Assembly: GCA_026391455.1 (NCBI GenBank)
Contig: JAPLEH010000053.1
Location: forward strand, 1 to 64,000
DNA: 64,000 nucleotides
Origin: Bacteroidota bacterium
Lineage (GTDB): Bacteria > Bacteroidota > Bacteroidia > Chitinophagales > Chitinophagaceae
Direction of reading: 5' to 3'
Shown here: positions 53,261 to 62,597 of the stretch, piece by piece
How positions within the stretch are numbered: the stretch's first letter is position 1
Layout of the letters: every line of letters begins with the position of its first letter
Program-made: the position numbers and the translations under genes
The notes under the pieces: generated by a model
Told to the model about the DNA's origin: nothing
The model's database searches: none
What the model saw: the letters and a program-made list of their open reading frames with translations, nothing else

Positions 53261-54277
53261 ATGTTATACGATTGGATAAAGCGGCTTGATTTTATGTACC
53301 CGTATCTGTTCGGGCTCTTCTTGGTATTGCCCCTGCTTGTAATCAGGTATAGCAGAAAGAATAACCAACGGCAGGCCACGGTTACGGTGTCGACCGTTCA
53401 TGCTTTTACTGTTTCCACCTGGAAAAATAAATTCAGGCATTTGCCCTTTATATTACGACTGCTCGCGCTTGCTTCATTGATAATGGCATTGGCAAGGCCA
53501 CAAAATAAACAGGAAGAGCAACAGGCAGAAGGAGAAGGCATCGATATCATTCTTTGTATGGACGTAAGCGGAAGTATGGGGTCTACGGATATTGCACCTT
53601 CCCGGATGGAAGTGGCCAAAGAAGTGGCACAGGAATTTGTAAGGAGCCGGCCTGTGGACCGTATTGGGTTAGTGGTGTTTGCCGGTGAAAGCTATACGCA
53701 ATGCCCCCTTACCGGCGACCGCAATATGCTGTTGTCTCAAATTGCCAGCCTGGAGGTTCGCCAATTTTTGAATATCCGGGGTACCGTGATCGGGGAGGGG
53801 TTGGCCACATCGGTAGACCGGCTTTCTAAAAGCGATAGTAAAAGCAAAGTGATCATATTGCTTACTGATGGAAAAGAGGATCCTCCGGAAACGCGACTCA
53901 TTGATCCGCTCACGGCTTTGGAGATTGCCAAAACCAAGAAGGTAAAAGTATATACGATCGGTATAAATGGTACGCCGGTGGCCATACCCGAAGGAACCAA
54001 TGCCCCCCGGGGCGCAAAGAACCCGGAAGCAGACTTCCTGGATGAAGAACTGCTGACCAATATTGCAAACAGTACGGGCGGTCAGTTTTTCAGGGCCAAT
54101 GATAAAGAAGGGTTGCAACAGGTTTACCGCAAGATCGATGCGTTGGAAAAATCAAAAATGGAGATTCGTTTTTCTACCCGTTCTGACGAGCGCTTCCTTC
54201 CATTTTTGCTCGTTGCGATTGCACTGATCGTGGTGGAATGGCTGCTCCGATTTACGATTTTCCGAAAGTTTCCCTGA
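53261..54277 (+). CDS. batA: BatA-like von Willebrand factor A protein
   Basis: A 338-residue inner-membrane protein with two N-terminal hydrophobic segments (about 11-31 and 63-80), a vWA domain (about 97-280) with an intact MIDAS metal site (DVSGSMGS, then Thr in RGTVIGEG and Asp in LLTDGKEDP), and a C-terminal helix (LPFLLVAIALIVVEWLLRF). Bat proteins are linked to aerotolerance and envelope stress in Bacteroides and Leptospira. The operon stops here: batB, batC and batE are not adjacent. Confidence 0.87.
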   Translation: MLYDWIKRLDFMYPYLFGLFLVLPLLVIRYSRKNNQRQATVTVSTVHAFTVSTWKNKFRHLPFILRLLALASLIMALARPQNKQEEQQAEGEGIDIILCMDVSGSMGSTDIAPSRMEVAKEVAQEFVRSRPVDRIGLVVFAGESYTQCPLTGDRNMLLSQIASLEVRQFLNIRGTVIGEGLATSVDRLSKSDSKSKVIILLTDGKEDPPETRLIDPLTALEIAKTKKVKVYTIGINGTPVAIPEGTNAPRGAKNPEADFLDEELLTNIANSTGGQFFRANDKEGLQQVYRKIDALEKSKMEIRFSTRSDERFLPFLLVAIALIVVEWLLRFTIFRKFP

Positions 54278-54320
54278 TAAACTTCGGCATTCTCCCCGCA
54301 ATTCAGGTATTTTGTAGTTA

Positions 54321-55247
54321 ATGAAAGCAATTGTTTATAAATCTACCGGAAGCTGGTACATCGTAAAGGATGAAAGCGGTCATTTCTGGAATGCCCGAAT
54401 GAAGGGCGTGATGAAGCTGGATGATATCACCAGCACGAATCCGGTGGCGGTGGGTGACCAGATCGACATGGATATAGAATCAGCGGATAGTAATACCGCT
54501 ATCATTACCACCATCTTCGACCGGAATAATTATATCAACCGTCAATCCCCGCGATTCAAGCATCAGCATCATATTGTGGCGGCCAATATCGATCAGAGTA
54601 TGCTGGTAGCCACCCTGCGCGAACCTAAAACTTCGCAAGGCTTCATTGATCGTTTTTTGGTGGCTTCGGAAATGTATCATGTGCCGGCGCTGATTGTATT
54701 TAATAAGTCTGATCTCTATAAACAAAAGGATCTTGAGAAATATGAACAGTGGAAAGCGATGTATGAAGGTGCGGGGTATACGGTACGACTGATCAGTGCG
54801 GTAAATAACCAGGGGGTGGATGAATTGGTGGAATTGCTCAAAGACCGCGTTACGCTTATCAGCGGGCATAGTGGTGTGGGAAAATCATCCCTGCTGAATG
54901 CGATCTTTCCGGATATCAATTTAAAAACACAGGATATCAGCGGATGGAGCGGCAAGGGACAGCATACGACCACATTTGCTGAAATGTACGACCTGCCACA
55001 GGGGGGTAAGATCATTGATTCACCGGGTATGCGTGAATTCGGACTCGTAGATATTGAGAAGCAGGAAGTCTCACATTATTTTCCGGAGATGCGAGCCTTA
55101 TTGAACGAGTGTCAGTTTAATAATTGTAAACATTTCAATGAACCCGGATGTGCCATTAAAGCGGCCGTTGCGAACGGGCAAATAACAGAAGACCGATATG
55201 TGAGCTATGTGAATATTATGGAAAGTATAGAGCAGAAAAGCTATTGA
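54321..55247 (+). CDS. rsgA: Ribosome small-subunit GTPase RsgA
   Basis: A 308-residue circularly permuted GTPase that helps mature the 30S subunit. Order: OB-fold (1-70), G4 VFNKSDLY near 132, G1 SGHSGVGKSSLLNAIF near 179, G3 DSPGMREFG near 231, and a C-terminal zinc site (ECQFNNCKHFNEPGC). TATTTTG, one base short of a promoter box, lies 6 nt before the ATG. A large inverted repeat starts at the base after the stop. Confidence 0.95.
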   Translation: MKAIVYKSTGSWYIVKDESGHFWNARMKGVMKLDDITSTNPVAVGDQIDMDIESADSNTAIITTIFDRNNYINRQSPRFKHQHHIVAANIDQSMLVATLREPKTSQGFIDRFLVASEMYHVPALIVFNKSDLYKQKDLEKYEQWKAMYEGAGYTVRLISAVNNQGVDELVELLKDRVTLISGHSGVGKSSLLNAIFPDINLKTQDISGWSGKGQHTTTFAEMYDLPQGGKIIDSPGMREFGLVDIEKQEVSHYFPEMRALLNECQFNNCKHFNEPGCAIKAAVANGQITEDRYVSYVNIMESIEQKSY

Positions 55248-55309
55248 GAATTTAGAATTATGAATTCAGAATTATGAATTTTAAATTCTGAATTCATAAT
55301 TCTGAATTC
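55248..55309. repeat. 26-bp AT-rich perfect inverted repeat
   Basis: The arms 55248-55273 and 55284-55309 are complementary over 26 bp with one T-G pair, 10-nt loop. The arms are built from the word GAATTCAGAATTATGAATTC and variants. It fills nearly the whole 66-nt gap between the rsgA stop and the stop of the convergent gene, so it may act as a bidirectional terminator. Confidence 0.85.
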
Positions 55310-55313
55310 TTCA

Positions 55314-55643
55314 TCAGGCTATATTTCGTTGTTCTTCATTGAAGAGTTTTCCTTCCAATGCTCCGGCCAGCTCTACAACTGCTTTATTTTCTTTATTCAA
55401 TGCATCACGGGTTTTAGTGGGGAAAATGGAGATGCCATTATAGATACTATAATGGAGGGTCATGCTGTGACCTTTGAAACGGAAGTCCCAATCGATGGTA
55501 TCGAAATCATCTTCTTTGTTGGAGAAATTGACATCAAAATCCTGGCTGAGAATATTGGCTACACGGTAGAATTGTTTTAAACCGCCGTCATCGGCAATTA
55601 CAGCTTCGGTACATCCTAAAGAGGTTCGTAGGGTTAGGCTCAT
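55314..55643 (-). CDS. Hypothetical protein, 109 residues
   Basis: A 109-residue soluble protein with no signal peptide, acidic overall (FSNKEDDFDTIDWDFRFKGH in the middle) and with alternating hydrophobic residues. I recognise no family. The start MSLTLRTSLGC is plausible and the frame shows normal codon use. It is convergent with rsgA. Confidence 0.6.
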   Translation of the reverse strand: MSLTLRTSLGCTEAVIADDGGLKQFYRVANILSQDFDVNFSNKEDDFDTIDWDFRFKGHSMTLHYSIYNGISIFPTKTRDALNKENKAVVELAGALEGKLFNEEQRNIA

Positions 55644-55706
55644 AGTTAAGGTGTTTAGATATGATCAAGACCAATAAAGCCCTGATATAGCTGCACACCA
55701 ATGAAA

Positions 55707-55907
55707 TTAACTTCTGAATTTTTTAGCCTTTTTTACATCTTTCATGGCCTTGGGGTCGCCGCTGAGAATTTTTTCGGCGCCTACATTTTTTCCATTCGAG
55801 GGGCAGCCGGTCTTGGTTTTGCCCTTGAATATGCTGTTGAAAAAGCCGCAGGAGGATAACAACAGCGTGAGACTCAATGTAATTACAAAAAATCGCAGGT
55901 TTTTCAT
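55707..55907 (-). CDS. Small lipoprotein, 66 residues
   Basis: A 66-residue predicted lipoprotein: hydrophobic leader FFVITLSLTLLLSS then Cys20, followed by a basic tail (CPSNGKNVGAEKILSG, then DPKAMKDVKKAKKFRS). The mature part is about 46 residues with one further Cys. No family name is known to me. Upstream is the array region at 55973. Confidence 0.65.
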   Translation of the reverse strand: MKNLRFFVITLSLTLLLSSCGFFNSIFKGKTKTGCPSNGKNVGAEKILSGDPKAMKDVKKAKKFRS

Positions 55908-55972
55908 TGATGACAGGATTGATTTATTAACGAATGTATCATTAAAAAATTGCTTTTGCTATCGTAAAGATA

Positions 55973-56062
55973 CGGGAAGTGGGGAAGTCCGGCTTGTCCG
56001 CTGTGGCGGAAAGTCCGAAAGTCGGAAAGTCCGGCGTGTCCGCCGTGGCGGAAAGTCCGGAA
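55973..56062. repeat. 8-mer array (GTCCGGAA type) with two hairpin cassettes
   Basis: Units such as GGGAAGTG, GGGAAGTC, AGTCCGAA, AGTCGGAA and AGTCCGGA are interrupted twice by the cassette GGC(G/T)TGTCCGC..GCGGAAAGTC. The hairpins are TCCGC-TGTG-GCGGA (55997-56010) and TCCGC-CGTG-GCGGA (56039-56052). Same family as the array at 6518-6620. Confidence 0.8.
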
Positions 56063-56235
56063 GAATTAAGAGTTAAGAGTTAAGAATTTAGAATGGTAGT
56101 GCTGAGGAGACCAATCAAAAATCGAAAACCTGCGGGCTGGCAAACCTAAAACCGAAAATCTAAAATCTAAAATAAAGGAAGCCGCGTACATCGTTACACC
56201 GTACATCTAACATCTAACATCGTACATCCCATCCC
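56063..56235. repeat. Mosaic of three AT-rich word arrays
   Basis: Consecutive short arrays: GAGTTAAGAGTTAAGAATTT (56071 on), AAAATCTAAAATCTAAAAT (about 56155-56172), and ACATCTAACATCTAACATC inside CGTACATC words (about 56188-56227). A GC-rich island CCTGCGGGCTGGC lies between them. The block ends at the stop codon of the gamma-carbonic anhydrase gene (56236). No gene seen. Confidence 0.7.
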
Positions 56236-56748
56236 CTATCTAAACCAATCCGCATACCGCACATAATTATTGGCGATCCGGTTTATTTCCCCATGAATTA
56301 GTTCTTCGGAAATATCTTTTACTTTTTTGGCCGGTACGCCGGCATAGATACTGCCTGCTTCGCAGATGGTGTTTTCCAGTACGACGGCACCAGCGGCAAT
56401 AATGGTATTGCTGTGTACGACCGCATTATCCATTACTATCGCTCCCATACCGATCAGCACATTGTCGTGGAGGGTACATCCATGCACAATAGCGTTATGT
56501 CCGATGGACACATTGTTGCCAATCGTGGTGCCGTATTTCTGATAGGTACAATGGATACAGGCGCCGTCCTGTACATTTACTTTATTGCCGATAAGGATAA
56601 AATTCACATCACCTCTCACCACGGTATTGAACCAGAAACTGCAATCATTTCCGGTTTTTACATTGCCTACAATAGTAGCATTGGGCGCAATAAAACAATT
56701 TTCACCAAAGACCGGGTATTGACCTTCTACGGGTAGAATAACGGGCAT
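56236..56748 (-). CDS. Gamma-carbonic anhydrase family protein
   Basis: A 170-residue left-handed beta-helix protein built from hexapeptide repeats (ENCFIAPNATIVGNVKTGND and NNVSIGHNAIVHGCTLHDNV less ends). The three metal-binding histidines of the gamma-CA fold appear in GACIHCTYQ, SIGHNAIVHG. It is of the YrdA/PaaY group; activity as a carbonic anhydrase or as a thioesterase-like protein is unproven. Length is normal. It is divergent from the aminotransferase gene across about 105 nt. Confidence 0.88.
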   Translation of the reverse strand: MPVILPVEGQYPVFGENCFIAPNATIVGNVKTGNDCSFWFNTVVRGDVNFILIGNKVNVQDGACIHCTYQKYGTTIGNNVSIGHNAIVHGCTLHDNVLIGMGAIVMDNAVVHSNTIIAAGAVVLENTICEAGSIYAGVPAKKVKDISEELIHGEINRIANNYVRYADWFR

Positions 56749-56853
56749 GCCTGCATTTATTTAGTTGAATGAATCGTACTCCTCCCATTGCTGAATGCGG
56801 GGTACTGGTTTGACTTTTGCAAATATCCTGATTTGTTTCCGACATTTGCCGGT

Positions 56854-58065
56854 ATGAATCAACGGGAATTGTTTCTTCGCCACGTGGCACAAACTTCACC
56901 TGCTCCCCTGGCCCTGGAAATTGTAAAGGCCGAGGGTTGTAGTCTGTACGATGCTGCGGGTAAAACCTATATTGACGGGATCGGGGGTATCAGTGTGGCC
57001 AATACGGGGCACCGTCATCCGCATGTACTGGCGGCCATTCATGCACAATTGGACGCCTATCTGCACATCATGGTATATGGTGAATTTGTAGAAACACCAC
57101 AAGTGCGCTATGCCACGCTGCTAACGCAGCACCTGCCTGCATCACTCAATGCCGTATATTTTACCAATTCAGGGGCTGAAGCGGTGGAAGGCGCTATGAA
57201 ACTGGCCAAGCGCGCAACCGGCCGTACACAAATCATTGCTTTCGACCAGTCGTACCATGGCAGTACACAAGGAGCGTTGAGCATAATGGGAGATGAATAC
57301 TGGCGCAATGCATACCGCCCTTTATTACCGGATATACTTCACCTTACCTATAATGCCTGGCCTTCACTGGATGCTATCACTTCCCGCACAGCCTGTGTAG
57401 TAATGGAGACGGTGCAGGCAGAAGCCGGTATATTGGTACCGGATAAAGCATGGTTGCAGGCATTACGTCAAAAATGCACCGATACCGGCACCCTGCTGAT
57501 ATTAGATGAAATTCAGGCCGGCTTTGGTCGTACCGGAACGCTTTGGGGTTTTGAACAAATGGGTATTGTACCCGATATAATATTATTGGGAAAAGCATTG
57601 GGCGGAGGGATGCCATTAGGCGCTTTTATTGCGGATAAAAAAATAATGGATCTGTTTACTGTTAACCCGGTTTTGGGCCATATCACTACGTTCGGCGGAC
57701 ATCCCGTAAGCTGTGCAGCAGGATTGGCCGCAATGGAATTGTTGCTCGACAATGCAGGAAATTGCAGCCCTTTAATAAAAGATGTAAAAGAGAAAGAAGC
57801 GTTGTTCCTGTCAAAACTCAAACATCCCCTGATCCGGGAGGTGCGTTCTTTTGGTTTGTGGATGGCCGTGGAGTTCGCGTCATTTGAAATCAATAAAAAA
57901 ATAATTGACAGTTGTATTACAAAAGGACTACTCACCGATTGGTTTCTCTTTGCTCCTAATTGCTTACGCTTATCACCGCCGCTATCTATTTCACTTTCCG
58001 AAGTGGAACAGGTAACGGATATTATCATAACGACCTGTAATGAGTATGACTCCGGTATTTTTTAG
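56854..58065 (+). CDS. Class III PLP-dependent aminotransferase
   Basis: A 403-residue aminotransferase of the acetylornithine/4-aminobutyrate group: DAAGKTYIDGIGGISVANTG near 30, TNSGAEAVEGAMKLAKRATG near 102, LDEIQAGFGRTGTLWGFEQM near 209, and the PLP lysine in LLGKALGGGMPLGAFI near 243. Substrate is not determined; no arginine- or GABA-pathway genes are near. ATG 56854 directly precedes the family start; the open frame upstream is out of pattern. Confidence 0.87.
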   Translation: MNQRELFLRHVAQTSPAPLALEIVKAEGCSLYDAAGKTYIDGIGGISVANTGHRHPHVLAAIHAQLDAYLHIMVYGEFVETPQVRYATLLTQHLPASLNAVYFTNSGAEAVEGAMKLAKRATGRTQIIAFDQSYHGSTQGALSIMGDEYWRNAYRPLLPDILHLTYNAWPSLDAITSRTACVVMETVQAEAGILVPDKAWLQALRQKCTDTGTLLILDEIQAGFGRTGTLWGFEQMGIVPDIILLGKALGGGMPLGAFIADKKIMDLFTVNPVLGHITTFGGHPVSCAAGLAAMELLLDNAGNCSPLIKDVKEKEALFLSKLKHPLIREVRSFGLWMAVEFASFEINKKIIDSCITKGLLTDWFLFAPNCLRLSPPLSISLSEVEQVTDIIITTCNEYDSGIF

Positions 58066-58146
58066 CAACATCAAAAATGTTCGTTAATGTTTTTTGAAAT
58101 GGTTTTTTTATTATCTTGGGTCATTATTTAACCAAACTCAGCTACC

Positions 58147-58659
58147 ATGAAAAAACTTGTATTATTTATTGCTGCGTTGGCCGTAATGACAAGTTCTTTT
58201 GCGAGCGTCTCTCCGCTCAGCAGTAAGGAACCCGTACTTCGCGCTGACAAAATGTTCTTCCCTGTAGGTAAAACCGGTAAAACCATTTCATTACTGACGC
58301 TCTCCCGTATCAGTGTTAAAGAATTTCAGGCGCTTACCGGCCAAAAAATGAATTTCTTTGATAAGATGAGCTTTAAAATCGCTCAGAAAAAAGTTCGTGA
58401 CAATATTGACCGTGATGGAACGATCAATAACAAGAAAATTGAAAAAGCCATGCTGAAAAAGCGCAAGGGCGGAGAATCCGGATTCCATTTCGGTGGTTTT
58501 GCACTGGGTTTTTTCCTTGGACTGATCGGTGTGCTTATTGCTTACCTGCTCAATGACGATTACAAACGCAACCGCGTAAAATGGTCATGGATCGGTTTGG
58601 CTGCTTCTGTAGTATTAAGCATCATCCTGATTGTTGCTGTATTCAGCAGCATAACTTAA
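58147..58659 (+). CDS. Membrane protein of unknown function
   Basis: A 170-residue protein with a signal peptide (cut near FASV, residue 20), a basic soluble region (about 30-115; FQALTGQKMNFFDKMSFKIA, then KKRKGGESG) and two helices (about 120-135, FALGFFLGLIGVLIAYLL, and 148-168). No named family is known to me. A strong terminator follows 27 nt after the stop. Confidence 0.65.
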   Translation: MKKLVLFIAALAVMTSSFASVSPLSSKEPVLRADKMFFPVGKTGKTISLLTLSRISVKEFQALTGQKMNFFDKMSFKIAQKKVRDNIDRDGTINNKKIEKAMLKKRKGGESGFHFGGFALGFFLGLIGVLIAYLLNDDYKRNRVKWSWIGLAASVVLSIILIVAVFSSIT

Positions 58660-58685
58660 TCGTGTCTGTTATTTAAACGATATAA

Positions 58686-58712
58686 AATAGGCCGGAATTT
58701 ATCCGGCCTATT
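58686..58712. terminator. Bidirectional terminator before glpF end
   Basis: Stem AATAGGCCGGA (58686-58696)/TCCGGCCTATT (58702-58712), 5-nt loop; T-rich on both sides, so it can serve both convergent genes. Confidence 0.88.
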
Positions 58713-58744
58713 TTTATTTAACAACAATCCAAAATATTTTTTCA

Positions 58745-59488
58745 TTACAATAGGGTATACGACCATGCACCGAGCAGTGCGCCGATGATAGGCCCGACTA
58801 CAGGTATCCAGCTATAGCCCCAATCGCTGTCTCTTTTACCTGCGATGGGCAACAGAAAATGTGCAATCCGCGGACCCAGGTCACGCGCAGGGTTGATCGC
58901 ATATCCGGTAGGACCACCCAATGATAATCCGATACCCAATACCAGCAACGCTACCGGTAAGGCATTCAGCGTGCCAAGGTTCACTCCGCCGGATTGGGGA
59001 ATAGTAAGCGCACCAAATACTAAAATGAAAGTGCCAATGATCTCTGTGATCAGATTATGTGTGGTATGACGGATGGCGGGTGCATTGCAGAATACGGCCA
59101 GTTTGAGGTCTTTATCTGCAGTTTCATCAAAATGCTGTTTATACGCAATCCATACCAGTGCGGCCCCTGCGATTGCCCCAGCGAATTGCCCGGCAATAAA
59201 AGGCAAGATCAGGCTTTGATCAAAATTGGGAATGAATGCTGCGGCAGCGAGCGTAAAAGCCGGATTCAAATGTCCCATGCCGCTAAAATGCGTGCAGGCA
59301 TATACCCCCATGAAAACGGCCATGGCCCATCCAAATGTGATTACGATCCATCCACTGTTCTGACCTTTGGTTTTATGTAATACAACGTTAGCCACCACAC
59401 CATCTCCCAATATGATAAGAATAGCGGTGCCGATGAATTCTGGCATAAAATAATGCCAGAAGCTGAAATGCTCGATAACGGGTTCCAT
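58745..59488 (-). CDS. glpF: Glycerol facilitator / aquaglyceroporin
   Basis: A 247-residue MIP channel with six membrane helices and both pore NPA motifs, GHLNPAFTL (about 72) and AINPARDLGPR (about 198). The Asp after the second NPAR is the mark of glycerol-conducting members. It lets glycerol into the cell for GlpK. Last gene of a glpK-glpD-glpF run, starting 10 nt after glpD. Confidence 0.93.
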   Translation of the reverse strand: MEPVIEHFSFWHYFMPEFIGTAILIILGDGVVANVVLHKTKGQNSGWIVITFGWAMAVFMGVYACTHFSGMGHLNPAFTLAAAAFIPNFDQSLILPFIAGQFAGAIAGAALVWIAYKQHFDETADKDLKLAVFCNAPAIRHTTHNLITEIIGTFILVFGALTIPQSGGVNLGTLNALPVALLVLGIGLSLGGPTGYAINPARDLGPRIAHFLLPIAGKRDSDWGYSWIPVVGPIIGALLGAWSYTLL

Positions 59489-59498
59489 ACAGTTGGTT

Positions 59499-60980
59499 TT
59501 AGATTGGAAGATACTGATTCGCGAGTGTATTAAAAATACTCACCTGCTCGTTAATCCATTCATCCGGCTGCTGCAGATGTACAGCCATATATTCCGCTGT
59601 TTTCCTGGCTGCCTCTTTGGCCACACGGGCATCCAATAATAATTGCCGGGTGCGGCGCGATAAAAAATCCTCCACCGTCATACACATTTCTTCTGTTACA
59701 GCCATTTTTATACAGTTGTTCAGTGTCTCATCACTCATGCCTTCGATTGAAAATGCAGGAAGGGGTTTGTCATGCCCGTACAGCATCATATCGTAGGTGA
59801 TACATTTTTTTTCCGGCAACCCGGATTTTGATATGGCAATGTTCACCACATCTTCGGCCATTTTTCGATAAGTGGTCCATTTGCCTCCGGTGATGCTGAT
59901 AAGTCCGGTTTCACTTACCGATATCAGGTGATCTCTCGACAAGGCCGCGGTTGTTTTTTGATTGCCTTTTACCAATGGCCGTAATCCGGCAAACATACTT
60001 TTAATATCTTTCTTTTGCGGATCGCGTGACAGGTAACGGCCAATATGCCGGATGATAAAATCAATTTCTTCCTGCAACGGAACCGGCTCTTCATGAATCG
60101 TATCTACCGGCGTATCGGTGGTACCCAATACGATCTTATTGTGCCAGGGTACAGCAAATAATACGCGACCGTCATCTGTCCGGGGGATCATGATGGCGGT
60201 TTTGCCCGGCAAAAATTCTTCATCCACCACGATATGAATTCCCTGACTGGGACTGATCATTCTTTCATGTGCAGGGTCATCCATTTTCATGATCTGATCG
60301 GTGAATACACCAGTGGCATTGATCACTACTTTACTTCTGATCTCATATTCTTTTCCCGATAATGTATCTATGGCCCACACACCATAAACTTTTTGCTGCA
60401 TTTTCAATAAAGCCTTTACCGGAAAATAATTCAGCAATGCAGCTCCGTGTGTTGCGGCGGTTTGTGCAATGGAGATGGCCAGCCTCGCATCATCAAATTG
60501 CCCGTCGTGATATAATACACCGCCCCGCAGATCCTCCGGGTCGAGCGTGGGGGCCAGTTCTAAAATTTCTTCTTTTGATAACAAACGCGAAGGACCAAGA
60601 CCGAGCCGACCGGCCATCTTATCGTAGATCTTCAGACCAATGCCATAAAATGGTTTTTCCCACCATTTATAATTAGGTACCACGAATTGCTGATTGTGTG
60701 CGAGATGCGGGGCATTTTTCAACAATAGTCCTCTTTCCCGCAGGGCTTCCAATACCAGTTTGATATTGCCCTGCTGCAGGTACCGAACACCTCCATGCAC
60801 GAGTTTGGTACTGCGGGAGGAAGTGCCTTTTGCAAAATCGTGCTGCTCCAGCAATAGCGTTTTGTATCCACGGGATGCAGCATCCAGTGCGGTGCCCAAT
60901 CCCGTAGCGCCTCCTCCGATGATACAGATGTCCCATTCGGAAGTGGCAGTAAGTTGTTGCAACATGCGCTGTCTGTTCAT
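59499..60980 (-). CDS. glpD: Aerobic glycerol-3-phosphate dehydrogenase
   Basis: A 493-residue FAD enzyme at the membrane that oxidises glycerol-3-phosphate to dihydroxyacetone phosphate, passing electrons to quinone. The FAD-binding motif DICIIGGGATGLGTALDAAS is at residues 17-36, with KGTSSRSTKLVHGGVRYLQQ near 51, GLRPLVKGNQ near 330, SITGGKWTTYRKMAEDVV near 355 and a C-terminal helical domain. Complete. It is 10 nt upstream of glpF and 135 nt downstream of glpK. Confidence 0.95.
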   Translation of the reverse strand: MNRQRMLQQLTATSEWDICIIGGGATGLGTALDAASRGYKTLLLEQHDFAKGTSSRSTKLVHGGVRYLQQGNIKLVLEALRERGLLLKNAPHLAHNQQFVVPNYKWWEKPFYGIGLKIYDKMAGRLGLGPSRLLSKEEILELAPTLDPEDLRGGVLYHDGQFDDARLAISIAQTAATHGAALLNYFPVKALLKMQQKVYGVWAIDTLSGKEYEIRSKVVINATGVFTDQIMKMDDPAHERMISPSQGIHIVVDEEFLPGKTAIMIPRTDDGRVLFAVPWHNKIVLGTTDTPVDTIHEEPVPLQEEIDFIIRHIGRYLSRDPQKKDIKSMFAGLRPLVKGNQKTTAALSRDHLISVSETGLISITGGKWTTYRKMAEDVVNIAISKSGLPEKKCITYDMMLYGHDKPLPAFSIEGMSDETLNNCIKMAVTEEMCMTVEDFLSRRTRQLLLDARVAKEAARKTAEYMAVHLQQPDEWINEQVSIFNTLANQYLPI

Positions 60981-61115
60981 ACGATAAACTTAATGCAAAG
61001 TCTGATTACCGATGGACCGGGCATATGATTGATTGGTTATTTTTTTCAGTATACCCATTCATTGTACAGGGTTGAAATGATGGGTTATCACATATCGTGT
61101 CGTTATTTAAACGAA

Positions 61116-62597
61116 TCATTTCTCCGCCCATCCGATTGCAGCCTTTACGGCCCGCTGCCAACCATGGAGCAAATCATTTCTTTTTGTATCATCCATGGAA
61201 GGTGTGAAAGCCCGTTCGGCCTGCCATTGTTCCTGTATCTCATTTACATTTTTCCAATACCCTACGGCCAGACCGGCCAGATAGGCAGCGCCCAATGCCG
61301 TTGTTTCCGTAATGCGGGGTCGTACCACGGCCGTATTCAGAATGTCGCACTGAAACTGCATCAATTGATTGTTCACCGTAGCACCTCCATCCACTCTTAA
61401 TTCTTTGATATGTATACCGGCATCGGCTTCCATCGCTTTTAATACATCGGCTGTCTGATACGCTATACTGTCGAGGGCAGCGCGTGCAATATGTGCATTG
61501 CTGGTTCCCCTGGTAATGCCGAATATACTTCCTCTGGCATATTGATTCCAGTGTGGTGCACCCAAACCTGCAAAGGCCGGTACCAGGTACACGCCTTCCG
61601 TATCCTGTACTTGTGCCGCCAGTTCTTCCACTTCTCCGGAAGTACGGATGATCTTCAATCCATCCCGAAGCCATTGCACCACCGCACCTGCAATGAACAC
61701 GCTGCCTTCAAGTGCATACATGGTTTTGCCATCTACCTGCCAGGCAATTGTGGTGAGCAGGTTGTTTTGTGAAATGATCGCTTTCTCTCCGGTGTTCATC
61801 AGCATAAAGCATCCGGTACCATAGGTATTCTTCACCATACCGGGTTGGGTGCATTGCTGACCAAACAGGGCTGCCTGCTGATCACCTGCTATGCCGGCGA
61901 TGGGTATACGCGAATCGGGAATGATATTGCCGGTAACGCCGTATATTTTACTGCTGGGTTTAACTTCCGGTAATATGGAAGCAGGTATATCCAGCAGTTG
62001 CAGCAGTTCGTTGTCCCATTGCAGTGTGTTTATATTGAAAAGCATGGTACGGGATGCATTGGATACATCGGTTACATGCACTTCTCCATTGGTGAGCTTC
62101 CAGGTAAGCCAGGTATCAATGGTACCGAATGCCAGTTCACCATTGGCTGCCTGTGCACGGGCACCGGGTACATTGTCGAGAATCCATTTTAGTTTGGTTC
62201 CTGAAAAATAGGCGTCGATGATCAGGCCGGTTTTTTGTTGAATTGATTGGGCGGTCGATACCGCGGTCGACGTGCGACGATCCTGCCAAACGATGGCATT
62301 GTATATGGGTTGACTGGTTTTCCTGTTCCATACCACCGTGGTCTCCCGTTGATTGGTGATACCGATACCTGCGATCTGCTGCATGGTGATATGTGCTTTG
62401 GCCACAGCTTCTGCCATGGTACCAAATTGTGTGCTCCATATTTCGTTGGGATCATGTTCCACCCAACCGGGTTCAGGAAATAGCTGTTTGAATTCTTTCT
62501 GTGCCACGCTGATGATATTCCCTTGCTTATCGAAAATCATACTGCGGCTGCTGGTAGTGCCCTGGTCGAGTGCCAGAATATATTGTTGTGTTGCCAT
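61116..62597 (-). CDS. glpK: Glycerol kinase
   Basis: A 493-residue FGGY-family kinase that phosphorylates glycerol with ATP. Motifs: [20 protein letters not shown] near 8, [12 protein letters not shown] near 45, [11 protein letters not shown] near 80, [19 protein letters not shown] near 262 and the FGGY signature region [20 protein letters not shown] near 405. Complete. The ATG at 62597 is preferred to a TTG two codons upstream. First gene of the run; it should be induced by glycerol or glycerol-3-phosphate, but no operator could be assigned. Confidence 0.95.
   Translation of the reverse strand: MATQQYILALDQGTTSSRSMIFDKQGNIISVAQKEFKQLFPEPGWVEHDPNEIWSTQFGTMAEAVAKAHITMQQIAGIGITNQRETTVVWNRKTSQPIYNAIVWQDRRTSTAVSTAQSIQQKTGLIIDAYFSGTKLKWILDNVPGARAQAANGELAFGTIDTWLTWKLTNGEVHVTDVSNASRTMLFNINTLQWDNELLQLLDIPASILPEVKPSSKIYGVTGNIIPDSRIPIAGIAGDQQAALFGQQCTQPGMVKNTYGTGCFMLMNTGEKAIISQNNLLTTIAWQVDGKTMYALEGSVFIAGAVVQWLRDGLKIIRTSGEVEELAAQVQDTEGVYLVPAFAGLGAPHWNQYARGSIFGITRGTSNAHIARAALDSIAYQTADVLKAMEADAGIHIKELRVDGGATVNNQLMQFQCDILNTAVVRPRITETTALGAAYLAGLAVGYWKNVNEIQEQWQAERAFTPSMDDTKRNDLLHGWQRAVKAAIGWAEK

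Noticed and set aside
55314-55643. GldC (partner of GldB)
   Set aside because: Length is similar (109 residues), but no GldC-like sequence could be recognised and gldB is 7 kb away.
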